Assembly: GCA_900466005.1 (NCBI GenBank)
Contig: UEGQ01000026.1
Span: 1 to 59,227, forward strand
Source of the DNA: Hyphomicrobiales bacterium
GTDB lineage: Bacteria; Pseudomonadota; Alphaproteobacteria; Rhizobiales; Rhizobiaceae
Direction: 5' to 3'
DNA length: 59,227 nucleotides
In this document: piece after piece, positions 18,946 through 28,268 of the stretch
Position numbering within the stretch: position 1 is the stretch's first letter
Layout: the number at the start of each line of letters is the position of its first letter
The notes under the pieces: generated by a model
Seen by the model: only the letters and a program-made list of their open reading frames with translations
What the model was told of the DNA's origin: nothing
Databases searched by the model: none
Translations under genes and position numbers: made by a program

Positions 18946-20252
18946 GCACGATCTATCTGAAATGCGCCTATGGCAAACCGTCGCCGGGCATCATCGAGGC
19001 CGCCCAGCGCGGCGAAGCCGTCATCGTCGAGCAGGCCGACCTGACGCCGGACATCCTTTCGGCGCATACCGGCCTGATCACCGGCCAGCAGCTCGACCAG
19101 GACGCCATGCTCGCGCTCAAGCCGGCGCTCGAGGCCTTTCTCGACCGCGGCGGGCGCTGGTTCTTCAACGGCCACATGGTGCGCCCGCTTGTCGACGGCA
19201 TGGCGCAATACCGGCCGATCGCTGAGCCGAAACGCCCGGACTTCGACCTTTCGGCGATCAATCCGCATCCGATCTATGACGGCATCGATCTGAAGAAGCT
19301 GGAGACCAACAAGGGCGTCGCCGGCTTCTACGGCCGCGGCTGCAATCCGCTGCCCGAAGGCGCGGTGGCCGTCAACGGCCTGGGGGCCGCGATGGTGCCG
19401 GTCGACTGGGTCTGGGCGCGGCCGAAGGGCGGACGGATCTTCTCTCATTCCGGCAACGACCTCGCCGGGATGGGGCTCGAATGGGGTCTGGCGCCGGAGC
19501 TTTCGGCCCGCATCCTCGCCTGGGCCAATGGCGGCCCGTGCTTCGATCCCCGGCCGGCAAACCTGGCTAGACGGGCTGAGGTGCCGCCGCTTTCCGAGCC
19601 CGAAACCTATCGCGGCCTTCACACCTCGACCCGCACCGGCCGGCGGATCGTCGCCCCCTCCTCCGGCACCTACTACAATATCCGCAGCCTCGAAGGTCCG
19701 CGCTATACCGCAGCTTTCGACGTGATCTGCACGCCGGAACAGCTTGGCGACGTGCTGCGGCCGGACGACATTCTCTGGGTTCCGTGCCGCACGCCGGCAC
19801 AGCGCATGATCGCCCAGAAGGACGTGGTCGCCCGCCATCTTCAGGCCGGCGGCACGGTCGTTGCGCTCGGCGAGAGCCGGTCGGATCTCTGGTTGCCGGC
19901 GATCGCCTTCACCGAGACGCCGACGAACTGGTGGTGGTGGCTAGACCCGTCCGCCGATCTCGGCGTGCGCGTCACCGAGGCGGCCGCCGCCCATCCGCTG
20001 ATGGCCGGCATCGGCGACAAGGAGGTCACCTGGCATCTGCACGGCTGGTTCGTCGCCCCGGCGGGCGCGACCGTCCTTGCCCGCGACGGCGAAAGCAGGC
20101 CGATCCTCTACGAGGACGAGGTGTCGACGCCCGGCACCATGATCCTCTCCTCGCTCGATCCGATGTTCCACCACGGATCGCATTTCATGCCGGCGACGAC
20201 GCGTTTCCTCGACCACTTTGTCGCCAATCTGAAGGCCCTTGCCCATGTCTAA
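18942..20252 (+). CDS. Uncharacterised protein with two class-I amidotransferase-like halves
   Basis: 436 residues without a signal peptide. I see two related halves: residues about 1-215 contain LTPDILSAHTGLITGQQ and FLDRGGRWFFNGHMVRPLVD, and about 216-436 contain LRPDDILWVPCRTP and HLQAGGTVVALGESRSDLWL, then AHPLMAGIGDKEVTW. This pattern (a strand, GRG/AGG turn, strand ending in GH/GE) resembles the ThuA/glutamine-amidotransferase fold, but no Cys-His-Glu triad is obvious. It overlaps the ATPase gene by ATGA and the next gene by 8 bp, so it is linked to the transport function. Role unknown; processing or sensing of the imported ligand is speculation. Confidence 0.6.
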   Translation: MSTIYLKCAYGKPSPGIIEAAQRGEAVIVEQADLTPDILSAHTGLITGQQLDQDAMLALKPALEAFLDRGGRWFFNGHMVRPLVDGMAQYRPIAEPKRPDFDLSAINPHPIYDGIDLKKLETNKGVAGFYGRGCNPLPEGAVAVNGLGAAMVPVDWVWARPKGGRIFSHSGNDLAGMGLEWGLAPELSARILAWANGGPCFDPRPANLARRAEVPPLSEPETYRGLHTSTRTGRRIVAPSSGTYYNIRSLEGPRYTAAFDVICTPEQLGDVLRPDDILWVPCRTPAQRMIAQKDVVARHLQAGGTVVALGESRSDLWLPAIAFTETPTNWWWWLDPSADLGVRVTEAAAAHPLMAGIGDKEVTWHLHGWFVAPAGATVLARDGESRPILYEDEVSTPGTMILSSLDPMFHHGSHFMPATTRFLDHFVANLKALAHV

Positions 20253-20769
20253 CGAGATCACCGTCCTCGACAACGGTCACCCGATCAGCTTCACCTTCGA
20301 CTGCATCAACGCCTATCACGGCGGCGCATTTCCGGGCGGCGTCGCGCATGCGCTGAAAGCCATGCAGGCCGCCTTCCCGCTCTTGTCGACCACGCCGCTG
20401 GAGCGGCGCGAGGTCGAGATCGTCACCGCCTTTTCCGGCCCGGGCGGGCGCGACGCGCTGGAAATGGTCACCCGCGCCCTGACCGAGGGTCGGCTTGTCG
20501 TCGACAAGTCGATCGGCGGCACGCACGTCATCAACGATCCGCCCGGCCCTTACGTCTTCCGCTTTAGTTATCGCGGCAAGACGGCGGAGGCCGTCATCAA
20601 GCCGGGCCACGTGAAGGAGGAATTCGTCACGCTGGGCGCCAAGCCCGACAAGACCCCCGACGAGATCGTCCGGCACGAAGAGCTGAAAGCCGAAATGGCC
20701 TACCGCCTGCTGCCGCTTTCCGGCGGAGAGGTCTATGCAGCATCCATCATCGTTCCTAGTTTCGAGTGA
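20245..20769 (+). CDS. FmdE-like protein
   Basis: 174 residues. The layout resembles FmdE (formylmethanofuran dehydrogenase subunit E) proteins: CINAYHGGAFPGGVAHALKA matches the FmdE F-H-G-H-x-C-P-G region, followed by EIVTAFSGPGGRDALEMVTR and YVFRFSYRGKTAEAVIKPG. The canonical His-x-Cys metal site is not conserved (YHGGAFPG). ATG 20245 is preferred over TTG 20239; it overlaps the upstream stop. In other organisms FmdE genes sit near molybdenum or tungsten genes, which fits a metal-related role for this operon. Family call is moderate; function inferred. Confidence 0.6.
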   Translation: MSNEITVLDNGHPISFTFDCINAYHGGAFPGGVAHALKAMQAAFPLLSTTPLERREVEIVTAFSGPGGRDALEMVTRALTEGRLVVDKSIGGTHVINDPPGPYVFRFSYRGKTAEAVIKPGHVKEEFVTLGAKPDKTPDEIVRHEELKAEMAYRLLPLSGGEVYAASIIVPSFE

Positions 20770-20935
20770 ACTCACGGCAGTTCCGCCGCGGCTGACATGT
20801 CAGGCGCGGATTTCCCCTTAAGGCGACGCAACTTCGTTGACACAGCCGTTGCAGGCGCCGAAAGGCTGGCTCAGCAACACCCAATTCGACCCTCACGGCG
20901 AAACGGAACGCGCCTGGCAGTCCGTGGCCGCATTC

Positions 20936-21610
20936 TTATCCGAGCCGTCCGGTGCGTCGTTCTCGATTTGCGAGGTTCGCGACAAGATCACCGAAACGGT
21001 CACCTTGAACCGCCACGTGGCTGCGAAGGCGCTCCCGCGCCGCGGTTGCGTCCCCTGCAAGAATGGCGTCGACGATCTCGCCATGCTCGCTGAAGGACGT
21101 CTTCATGCGATTGCGCACCCTGAGCTGGAGCCGACGGTAGGGACGAAGACGGCGATGCAGCGCCGTGCATTGCTCCTCCAGGAAGCCGCTGTGGCTCGCC
21201 GCGTAGATCGCCTGGTGAAAGCGCTCGTTTTCATAGTAGTAGCGGTCGGGGTCTTCGCTGGCGGCAGCCTCCTTGCACTTCTCGTGAGCGGCAAGAAGCG
21301 CGGCGCTGTCTTCCTTGGTATGCCGGCGGGCGGCGAGCGCCCCCGCCATGGCCTCGAGCTCCGCCATTACCTCGAACATTTCGAAGACGCGCTGGGGCGC
21401 CGGATCGACCACGACGGCGCCTCGCCGCGGCCTGATTTCGACGAGCCCGATCGCACTCAGTTGCATCAGGGCTTCCCGGATCGGGGTGCGGGAAACCCCG
21501 AAGCGGGTCGCAAGCTGGGTTTCATCAAGGCGCTCTCCCGGCGCGAACTCGCCTGTCACGATGCCGTTCTCGATGCTGTCGCGCAGCTTGTAGAAGATAT
21601 TCTCGCTCAT
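20936..21610 (-). CDS. matR: GntR (FCD) family regulator of malonate genes
   Basis: 224 residues: an N-terminal GntR winged helix (LRDSIENGIVTGEFAPGERL, then RFGVSRTPIREALMQLSAIG) and a C-terminal FCD ligand-binding domain with the metal-type residues spread over ENERFHQAIYAASHSGF and SEHGEIVDAILAGD. It is divergent from the TRAP transporter genes, with a perfect palindrome in between, and is the expected malonate-responsive regulator as in Sinorhizobium meliloti and Rhizobium mat clusters. Confidence 0.88.
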   Translation of the reverse strand: MSENIFYKLRDSIENGIVTGEFAPGERLDETQLATRFGVSRTPIREALMQLSAIGLVEIRPRRGAVVVDPAPQRVFEMFEVMAELEAMAGALAARRHTKEDSAALLAAHEKCKEAAASEDPDRYYYENERFHQAIYAASHSGFLEEQCTALHRRLRPYRRLQLRVRNRMKTSFSEHGEIVDAILAGDATAARERLRSHVAVQGDRFGDLVANLANRERRTGRLG

Positions 21611-21649
21611 TCCCTGCCCATTTCGCCCCAGATATGCGCCGCCTCGTTT

Positions 21650-21661
21650 CTTGTATACAAG
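21650..21661. promoter_or_regulatory. GntR-type operator palindrome
   Basis: CTTGTATACAAG is a perfect 12-bp palindrome that contains the T-N-G-T-N-N-A-C-N-A pattern of FCD-subfamily GntR sites. It lies 39 bp upstream of matR and 75 bp upstream of matP, next to a TTGACA at 21666-21671 that could be the -35 box of matP. It is a good candidate for MatR binding. Confidence 0.7.
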
Positions 21662-21736
21662 ATTGTTGACATTGTGCGCAAGATAGCTTCATTCTTATAC
21701 CACCGGCGGGAGGGCCGGAATACCAGGGAGGAAGAG

Positions 21737-22741
21737 ATGAGCATTTTTCTACGGACGCTGATGGCATCCGCAGTCGTCGCCGTCGGCAGCCTGGCCGTGA
21801 CCGCGGCCAATGCCCAAACCGTGCTGAAGGCTTCGCACCAGTTCCCCGGGGGCAAGGGCGACATCCGTGACGAGATGGTCCAGCTGATCGCCAAGGACGT
21901 GGCGGCAGCCAATGTCGGTCTCGAGATCCAGGTCTTTCCGGGATCCTCGCTCTACAAGCCGAACGACCAATGGAACGCCGTCACACGGGGCCTTCTCGAC
22001 ATGACGTCGTTTCCGCTCGACTATGCCTCGGGCCGTCATCCGGAATTCTCGGCGACGTTGATGCCCGGGCTTGTCGGAAACTTCGACCGCGCGATGCGGC
22101 TCAATGATTCCGAGTTCATGAAAGACATCAAGAAGATCATCGAGGATGCCGGCGCGATCGTGATCTCCGACGCCTGGCTTTCCGGCGCGTTCGCGTCGAA
22201 GAAGAGCTGCATCACCTCGCCCGACACGATCAAGGGTCAGGTCATCCGTGCAGCCGGGCCGGCTTTCGAGGAAATGCTCGTGGAAGCAGGCGCCTCGATC
22301 GCGTCCATGCCGTCTTCGGAGATCTACTCCGGCATGCAGACCGGAGTGCTCGATGCGGCGAACACGTCGTCTGCGAGCTTCGTCTCCTACCGCCTGTTCG
22401 AACAGGCCAAGTGCCTGACCGCGCCCGGTGAAAACGCTCTGTGGTTCATGTACGAGCCGGTGCTGATGTCGAAGCGCGTCTTCGAAGGCCTGACGGAAGA
22501 GCAGCAAAAGGCGATCCTTGCGGCCGGAGAAAAGGCAGAGGCCTATTTCAACGAGGAGGTTCGCAAGGGAGACCAGGTGATGATCGACACCTACAAGAAG
22601 GCGGGTGTCGAAGTCGCCCAGATGTCGAAGGACGACTTCGACGCCTGGCTCGAGGTCGCCAAGAAGTCGTCCTACAAGAACTTCGCCGCCAACGTGCCCG
22701 GCGGTGACAAGCTGATCGAAAAGGCCCTTGCCGTGAAGTGA
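21737..22741 (+). CDS. matP: TRAP transporter substrate-binding protein (malonate)
   Basis: 334 residues with a signal peptide (cleavage after VTAANA, before QTVLKAS) and a DctP fold: LKASHQFPGGKGDIRD, KSCITSPDTIKGQVIRAAGP and SSEIYSGMQTGVLDAANTSS. It binds the dicarboxylate in the periplasm. The ATG at 21737 is preceded by GGGAGGAAGAG. Neighbouring malonyl-CoA synthetase and decarboxylase genes indicate malonate, as for MatPQM of S. meliloti. Confidence 0.9.
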   Translation: MSIFLRTLMASAVVAVGSLAVTAANAQTVLKASHQFPGGKGDIRDEMVQLIAKDVAAANVGLEIQVFPGSSLYKPNDQWNAVTRGLLDMTSFPLDYASGRHPEFSATLMPGLVGNFDRAMRLNDSEFMKDIKKIIEDAGAIVISDAWLSGAFASKKSCITSPDTIKGQVIRAAGPAFEEMLVEAGASIASMPSSEIYSGMQTGVLDAANTSSASFVSYRLFEQAKCLTAPGENALWFMYEPVLMSKRVFEGLTEEQQKAILAAGEKAEAYFNEEVRKGDQVMIDTYKKAGVEVAQMSKDDFDAWLEVAKKSSYKNFAANVPGGDKLIEKALAVK

Positions 22742-22805
22742 GAAAGGTGGCTGAGGGGCGCGACCGCGCGCCCTCCGCTGCTGCTCGCAACTCGAGGATA
22801 ATCGC

Positions 22806-23369
22806 ATGCTCAAGGCCTATGTAACGGCTGTCGGCAATGCTTCGCGTGGGCTCGCGATCGTTGCAACGGCACTGGTGATCGCCGCCATGCTCGTAATTTG
22901 CCAAATGATCGCGATGCGCTACCTCTTGCGTCAGCCGACGATCTGGCAAACCGATTTCGTCGTGTTTTCCGCGACGGCGGCCATGTTTCTCGGAGCCCCC
23001 TACGTTCTGTTGAAGGGCGGCCATGTCGGCGTCGACGTCGTCGAGATGATGGTCGGCAACCGCACCCGGGCGGTGCTGCGGGTCGTGGCGAGCCTGCTCG
23101 GTCTCCTCTTCTGCGTCATCATGCTCATTGCGACCTGGATTCAGTTCCACGACGCGTGGGCGGGCAACTGGAAGCACTCGAGCGTCTGGGCACCGCCGCT
23201 TTGGGTGCCGCTTGCCGCCCTGCCGATAAGCTTCACCATGCTGTGCCTGCAATATGTCGCGCAACTCGCAACACTTCTGACTGCCTTGCGCGCACCTGTG
23301 ACGGGCGGTCATGGCCAAGTGGAGCGGAAGCCTGGTGCCACGTCTCACCCCCAGGAGATTATCCGATGA
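22806..23369 (+). CDS. matQ: TRAP transporter small permease
   Basis: 187-residue DctQ-type membrane subunit with about four hydrophobic helices and the family motif region RQPTIWQTDFVVFSATAAMF, LGAPYVLLKGGHVGVDVV. It pairs with the large permease; its stop overlaps that gene's start (ATGA). Confidence 0.9.
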   Translation: MLKAYVTAVGNASRGLAIVATALVIAAMLVICQMIAMRYLLRQPTIWQTDFVVFSATAAMFLGAPYVLLKGGHVGVDVVEMMVGNRTRAVLRVVASLLGLLFCVIMLIATWIQFHDAWAGNWKHSSVWAPPLWVPLAALPISFTMLCLQYVAQLATLLTALRAPVTGGHGQVERKPGATSHPQEIIR

Positions 23370-24682
23370 GCCCGACCGTTTCCGGATTGATGATTGTCGG
23401 CTGCCTTTTTGCGCTGCTGGCGACCGGTATGCCGATCGCATTCGCCCTCGGGCTCGCCGCCTTCGCGGGACTCTACGCACAAAGCGGCGGTTCGATCTTC
23501 TACGTGCTCGGCGACACGATGTTCTCCGGCATCGCCAATCTCGCCTACGTCTCCATACCGATGTTCGTCCTCATGGGGGCGGCGGTCGCCTCGTCTCCGG
23601 CGGGATCGGACCTCTATACTTCGCTCGACCGCTGGCTGAACCGCATTCCGGGCGGGCTCATCCTTTCGAATATCGGAGCCTGTGCGATCTTTTCCGGCAT
23701 GACGGGCTCCTCGCCGGCGACTTGCGCGGCGATCGGCAAGATGGGCATTCCGGAGATGCTGAAGCGCGGATATCCGACCTCGGTGGCGAGCGGCTCGATC
23801 GCCGCCGGTGGCACGCTCGGGATTCTCATTCCCCCGTCCGTCACGCTGATCGTCTACGGGATTGCGACCGAAACCTCGATCGGTCGCCTGTTCATGGCAG
23901 GCGTCGTTCCGGGGCTCCTGCTGACGGTCATGTTCATGACCTGGGCGATCATCGACTGCAAGCGCAAGGGCTATGAATTCGATGCACGCCTCGTCCGCTT
24001 TTCGATGAAGGAACGGCTGGCCGGCCTCCCGCGCATTCTGCCGTTCCTGCTGATCATCGCCGGAACGCTCTATGTGCTCTACGGTGGGATTGCCACGCCG
24101 TCGGAAGCGGCCGGCGCCGGTGCGCTTCTCACACTGCTCGTTGTGATCATCGCTTACCGCCTGTTCCGGTTCCGGTCCGTCGCCGGCATCTTCGGCTCGG
24201 CAATGAAGGAGAGCGTCATGATCATGATGATCATGGCCGCTGCCGAACTCTTCGCTTTCGCGCTGTCCTCGCTGTTCATTACGCAGACCGTTGCGACGGC
24301 GATCGCCGACATGGAAGTGAACCGATGGGTGCTGATGCTGGTCATCAACGTCTTTCTGTTGATCTGCGGCATGTTCCTGCCGCCGGTCGCGGTCATCGTG
24401 ATGACCGCACCGATGCTCTTCCCGATCGTCACCCAGGCGGGCTTCGACCCCTACTGGTTCGCGATCGTGCTGACGATCAACATGGAGGTCGGGCTGATTA
24501 CCCCGCCGATCGGCCTCAATCTCTTCGTCATCAACGCCATCGCACCGCAGATTCAGACACGGGACATCCTCTGGGGTTCGCTGCCTTACGTGCTCGTCAT
24601 GTTCCTGGCGATCCTCATCCTTTGCATATTCCCGGGAATCGCAACCTGGTTGCCGAACCACATGCTGGGGACGATCCAATGA
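23366..24682 (+). CDS. matM: TRAP transporter large permease
   Basis: 438-residue DctM-type permease with many hydrophobic segments and family motifs GACAIFSGMTGSSPATCAAI, GSIAAGGTLGILIPPSVTLI and NMEVGLITPPIGLNLFVINA. ATG 23366 overlaps the matQ stop. It moves malonate across the inner membrane with a cation gradient (family knowledge). Followed by matA with another ATGA overlap. Confidence 0.93.
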   Translation: MSPTVSGLMIVGCLFALLATGMPIAFALGLAAFAGLYAQSGGSIFYVLGDTMFSGIANLAYVSIPMFVLMGAAVASSPAGSDLYTSLDRWLNRIPGGLILSNIGACAIFSGMTGSSPATCAAIGKMGIPEMLKRGYPTSVASGSIAAGGTLGILIPPSVTLIVYGIATETSIGRLFMAGVVPGLLLTVMFMTWAIIDCKRKGYEFDARLVRFSMKERLAGLPRILPFLLIIAGTLYVLYGGIATPSEAAGAGALLTLLVVIIAYRLFRFRSVAGIFGSAMKESVMIMMIMAAAELFAFALSSLFITQTVATAIADMEVNRWVLMLVINVFLLICGMFLPPVAVIVMTAPMLFPIVTQAGFDPYWFAIVLTINMEVGLITPPIGLNLFVINAIAPQIQTRDILWGSLPYVLVMFLAILILCIFPGIATWLPNHMLGTIQ

Positions 24683-26112
24683 ACACGACGTCATTCTTCA
24701 GCGACATGCTGCAGAGCATCACCGATCGCGGTCGACGTTTCTTGTCGCTCGGTGCCGCCCAGGACGACGAAGCCGATGCGATCGGCACGACGGAGGAGCT
24801 CTGCGAAACCTTGCTGTCCAGTCGGGGCGAAGCCTCCGGCATGGCTCTTGCCAAGAACATTCTCGACCGCTGGCAGGGTTTCGACCAGCAGAGGCGGCGC
24901 GACTTCATGTTTGCGCTGCTCTCGCGCTTCGGCCCGAACATCGAGCGGCTCGAGCGGGCGATCGCTGCCTATCGTACCGACCCGAGCCCGAAGGCACTGC
25001 TCGAATTGAGCGAGGCGGCGGAGCCACGCCGACAGGAACTCATCCGCAGGCTCAATCTCGCGCCGAACGGTACGGCCACGCTCGTCGGGATGCGGGAGGT
25101 CCTGCTCGCCCTCAAGGGCGACAACCCCGACCTCGAGGCGGTCGATGCTGACTTTGCCCATCTCTTCGGGTCATGGTTCAATCGCGGCTTTCTCGTGCTG
25201 CGACCGATCAGCTGGTCCACACCGGCGGACATCTTGGAGAAGATCATCCGCTACGAGGCCGTCCATCACATCGGCGGCTGGGACGAGTTGCGGCGGCGCC
25301 TGGCGCCGGAGGACCGGCGCTGTTTCGCCTTCTTCCATCCGCAACTCGTCGACGATCCGCTGATCTTCGTGGAAGTGGCGTTGACGCGCGAAATGCCCTC
25401 GACCATCTCCGATCTTTTGAGGGAGGATCGTGCAACGATCCGTGCTGCGGACGCGACGACAGCGGTCTTCTATTCCATCTCGAACTGTCAGGAAGGGCTA
25501 AGGGGCATCTCGTTCGGCAACTTCCTGATCAAGCAGGTGGTGGAGGATCTGCGGCGCGAGCTTCCCCGACTCGACACCTTCGCGACCCTGTCACCGGTGC
25601 CCGGCTTTGCCGACTGGCTGTCGCGCGAACGCGCGGCGGAAGTCTCCGACGCCCTTACCCCTGCCGATCGCGCCGGGCTCGCCGTGCTCGACGAGCCGGA
25701 CTGGGTCGATCGACCGGAGGCGGCGGCAAGTGCCCAATCCGCCATGACTGCCGCGGCCGCGTGGTACTTCCTCAGAGCCCGCAACCGAAGCGGCAAACCC
25801 CTCGATCCGGTCGCGCGATTCCACCTCGGCAACGGCGCACGACTCGAGCGCATCAATTTCCTTGCCGACCGCTCCGAGCGCGCGATGCGGCAGGCCCACG
25901 GTCTCATGGTCAACTACCTCTACAAGCTCGAAGACATCGAAACAAATCACGAGGCGTTCGCGAGCCGCGGCGAGGTCGTTGCCGCGCCCGCCGTCCGGCG
26001 CCTGGTTCCGACCGACAGAGGTGCCCGAGCCACCGCAGGGGGCAGGCTCCCGGCGAAGGGCGAGCCGCACGACGCAGCAAAGAAGCATGACAGCAAGGAG
26101 TTCACCTCATGA
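24679..26112 (+). CDS. matA: Malonyl-CoA decarboxylase
   Basis: 477 residues. Converts malonyl-CoA to acetyl-CoA and CO2. The catalytic region has YSISNCQEGLRGISFGNFLI (matching the serine segment of eukaryotic MCD) and RFHLGNGARLERINFLADRS (matching the catalytic His segment). The final 40 residues are charged and low in complexity. ATG 24679 overlaps the matM stop and its stop overlaps matB, completing a fully coupled P-Q-M-A-B order. Confidence 0.94.
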   Translation: MNTTSFFSDMLQSITDRGRRFLSLGAAQDDEADAIGTTEELCETLLSSRGEASGMALAKNILDRWQGFDQQRRRDFMFALLSRFGPNIERLERAIAAYRTDPSPKALLELSEAAEPRRQELIRRLNLAPNGTATLVGMREVLLALKGDNPDLEAVDADFAHLFGSWFNRGFLVLRPISWSTPADILEKIIRYEAVHHIGGWDELRRRLAPEDRRCFAFFHPQLVDDPLIFVEVALTREMPSTISDLLREDRATIRAADATTAVFYSISNCQEGLRGISFGNFLIKQVVEDLRRELPRLDTFATLSPVPGFADWLSRERAAEVSDALTPADRAGLAVLDEPDWVDRPEAAASAQSAMTAAAAWYFLRARNRSGKPLDPVARFHLGNGARLERINFLADRSERAMRQAHGLMVNYLYKLEDIETNHEAFASRGEVVAAPAVRRLVPTDRGARATAGGRLPAKGEPHDAAKKHDSKEFTS

Positions 26113-27641
26113 GCAATCACCTGTTCGACGCGATCCGCCATGCCGCACGCCCGGAAGCCACCTTCATTCAGACGACGGTCGGCCGCTCCTGGACCTACGG
26201 GGATATGCTGGCGCTCTCGGGCCGGATTGCATCGGCGCTCGATACGCTCGGCGTGAGGCCCGGCGACCGGGTGGCCGTGCAGGTGGAGAAGAGCCCGGAA
26301 GCGCTAATGCTCTATCTCGCCTGCGTCCGCGTCGGCGCGGTCTACCTTCCGCTCAACACCGCCTATACCCTTGCGGAACTCGACTACTTCATCGGTGATG
26401 CCGAGCCGCGGGTGGTGGTCTGCGCACCGGCAGCGAAGGACGGCATCGCCAGGATCGCGGCCGGCCACGGGGCCCATGTCGAAACACTCGACGAGAACGG
26501 CGGCGGCTCGTTGCTGGAGCTTGCCAAGGAAGAGCCGTCCGACTTCTCCGACGCGCATCGCGGGCCGGACGACCTCGCCGCCATCCTGTACACCTCGGGC
26601 ACGACGGGTCGCTCCAAAGGGGCCATGCTGACGCACGACAATCTGCTGTCCAACGCGATGACGCTTCGCGATTATTGGCGCTTCACGGGCGACGACCGGC
26701 TCATTCACGCACTGCCGATCTTCCATACGCACGGCCTTTTCGTTGCCTCGAACATCACACTTCTTGCCGGCGCCTCGATGTACTTCCTGCCGAAGTTCGA
26801 TGCCGACGAGGTGCTGCGGCTGATGCCGGAGGCAACCGCGATGATGGGCGTTCCGACCTTCTACGTCCGGCTGATCCAGCACCCGGGGCTGACGCGCGAG
26901 GCGACCGCCAACATGCGTCTCTTCGTCTCCGGCTCGGCGCCGCTGCTTGCCGAGACCCACAGGACCTTCCAGGAGATGACCGGTCACGCAATCCTCGAAC
27001 GCTACGGCATGACCGAGACCAACATGAATACCTCGAACCCGTATGACGGCGAGCGCATCGCCGGGACGGTTGGGTTCCCCCTGCCCGGCGTTTCGCTTCG
27101 CGTGACCGACCCTGAAAGCGGCAAGCCCCTTGCCCAAGGTGAGACGGGCATGATCGAAGTGAAGGGACCGAACGTCTTCAAGGGCTACTGGCGAATGCCG
27201 GAAAAGACGCAGGCCGAATTCCGCGCCGACGGCTTCTTCATCACCGGCGACCTCGGCAAGATCGACGAGCGGGGCTATGTACACATCGTCGGCCGGGGCA
27301 AGGATCTCGTGATCTCGGGCGGCTACAACATCTATCCGAAAGAGGTGGAAACCGAGATCGACCAGATGCCGGGCGTCGTCGAAACCGCGGTCATCGGGGT
27401 ACCGCACCCGGATTTCGGCGAGGGCGTCACGGCCGTCGTCGTGCGGAAGGCGGGAGCTGAAATCGACGAGCGTGCCATCCTGGACGGGCTCAAAGAGCGG
27501 CTTGCGCGTTACAAGCAACCGAAACGCGTGATCTTCGTGGAGGATCTTCCGCGCAACACGATGGGCAAGGTTCAAAAAAACGTACTTCGCGAGAGATATG
27601 CCGGAATTTACGCGCCGGCAGGTGCGGCGGTGAGCGGCTGA
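26109..27641 (+). CDS. matB: Malonyl-CoA synthetase
   Basis: 510-residue acyl-adenylate enzyme that makes malonyl-CoA from malonate, ATP and CoA. The P-loop signature is LYTSGTTGRSKGAMLTHDN near residue 159, ERYGMTETNM near 297, GRGKDLVISGGYNIYPKEVE near 395, and the C-terminal catalytic Lys is in NTMGKVQKN. It works in series with MatA so that imported malonate enters as acetyl-CoA. Confidence 0.94.
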   Translation: MSNHLFDAIRHAARPEATFIQTTVGRSWTYGDMLALSGRIASALDTLGVRPGDRVAVQVEKSPEALMLYLACVRVGAVYLPLNTAYTLAELDYFIGDAEPRVVVCAPAAKDGIARIAAGHGAHVETLDENGGGSLLELAKEEPSDFSDAHRGPDDLAAILYTSGTTGRSKGAMLTHDNLLSNAMTLRDYWRFTGDDRLIHALPIFHTHGLFVASNITLLAGASMYFLPKFDADEVLRLMPEATAMMGVPTFYVRLIQHPGLTREATANMRLFVSGSAPLLAETHRTFQEMTGHAILERYGMTETNMNTSNPYDGERIAGTVGFPLPGVSLRVTDPESGKPLAQGETGMIEVKGPNVFKGYWRMPEKTQAEFRADGFFITGDLGKIDERGYVHIVGRGKDLVISGGYNIYPKEVETEIDQMPGVVETAVIGVPHPDFGEGVTAVVVRKAGAEIDERAILDGLKERLARYKQPKRVIFVEDLPRNTMGKVQKNVLRERYAGIYAPAGAAVSG

Positions 27642-27776
27642 AGCGTTTCCGGCGGATCTTTTGCGTTCCTCACGTGAAGGTTGGCCGTCCGAATTGAGCA
27701 GGGCCGGATCGTTCGACCAGCGACAGAGATTCCGCAGAGATGCCTCTGGGCCGCGGGCGAGGCGCTTCGAGGCAGT

Positions 27777-28187
27777 TCAACCCACATCGATCCGACTTGC
27801 GGCGATCAGCCCTTCACACCCGTGCTCCTTCAGCGATGCCACCAGGGCCGTCTCATAGTCCGGCTGCGCATTTTCGAAACATGCGCGCCCTTTGTCGGTG
27901 AGAACAGCGTAAACGCCGCGTTTGTCGTCGGCGCAGAAATCGCGAATGGCGAGCCCGGCACGCTCCAGACGCTCGACCATCCGCGACACCGAGCTCTGGT
28001 TCAAGCGGAGATGCGCCGCCAACGCCTGCATCCGAAGCTCTGACCCCGCCAAACGTGACAATATCTGAAGTGCGCGATACTCCGAGAGACCGAGCCCATG
28101 GCGCTCCTGTAGCACCTTCTCGAGATCGGCTTCGACGCTTGCGACCGCATGGATCAGCGTGAGCCATGAATCACCTTCGCTTGACAT
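27777..28187 (-). CDS. MarR family transcriptional regulator
   Basis: 136 residues with a winged helix: LGLSEYRALQILSRLAGSEL, LRLNQSSVSRMVERLERAGL and the wing RDFCADDKRGVYAVLTDKG. ATG 28187 is taken rather than TTG 28193. It is the last gene of a minus-strand set with the two SMR genes and a small ORF, so it probably regulates drug export. A CTTG...CAAG imperfect inverted repeat just upstream (about 28222-28244) could be its operator. Confidence 0.85.
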   Translation of the reverse strand: MSSEGDSWLTLIHAVASVEADLEKVLQERHGLGLSEYRALQILSRLAGSELRMQALAAHLRLNQSSVSRMVERLERAGLAIRDFCADDKRGVYAVLTDKGRACFENAQPDYETALVASLKEHGCEGLIAASRIDVG

Positions 28188-28268
28188 GAACAATCCGGAC
28201 TCCTTGCGGGCATGATGAAGACTTGAAATGTATGTCCATGCAAGTGCCCGCTCAAGACCCTATTCGCT

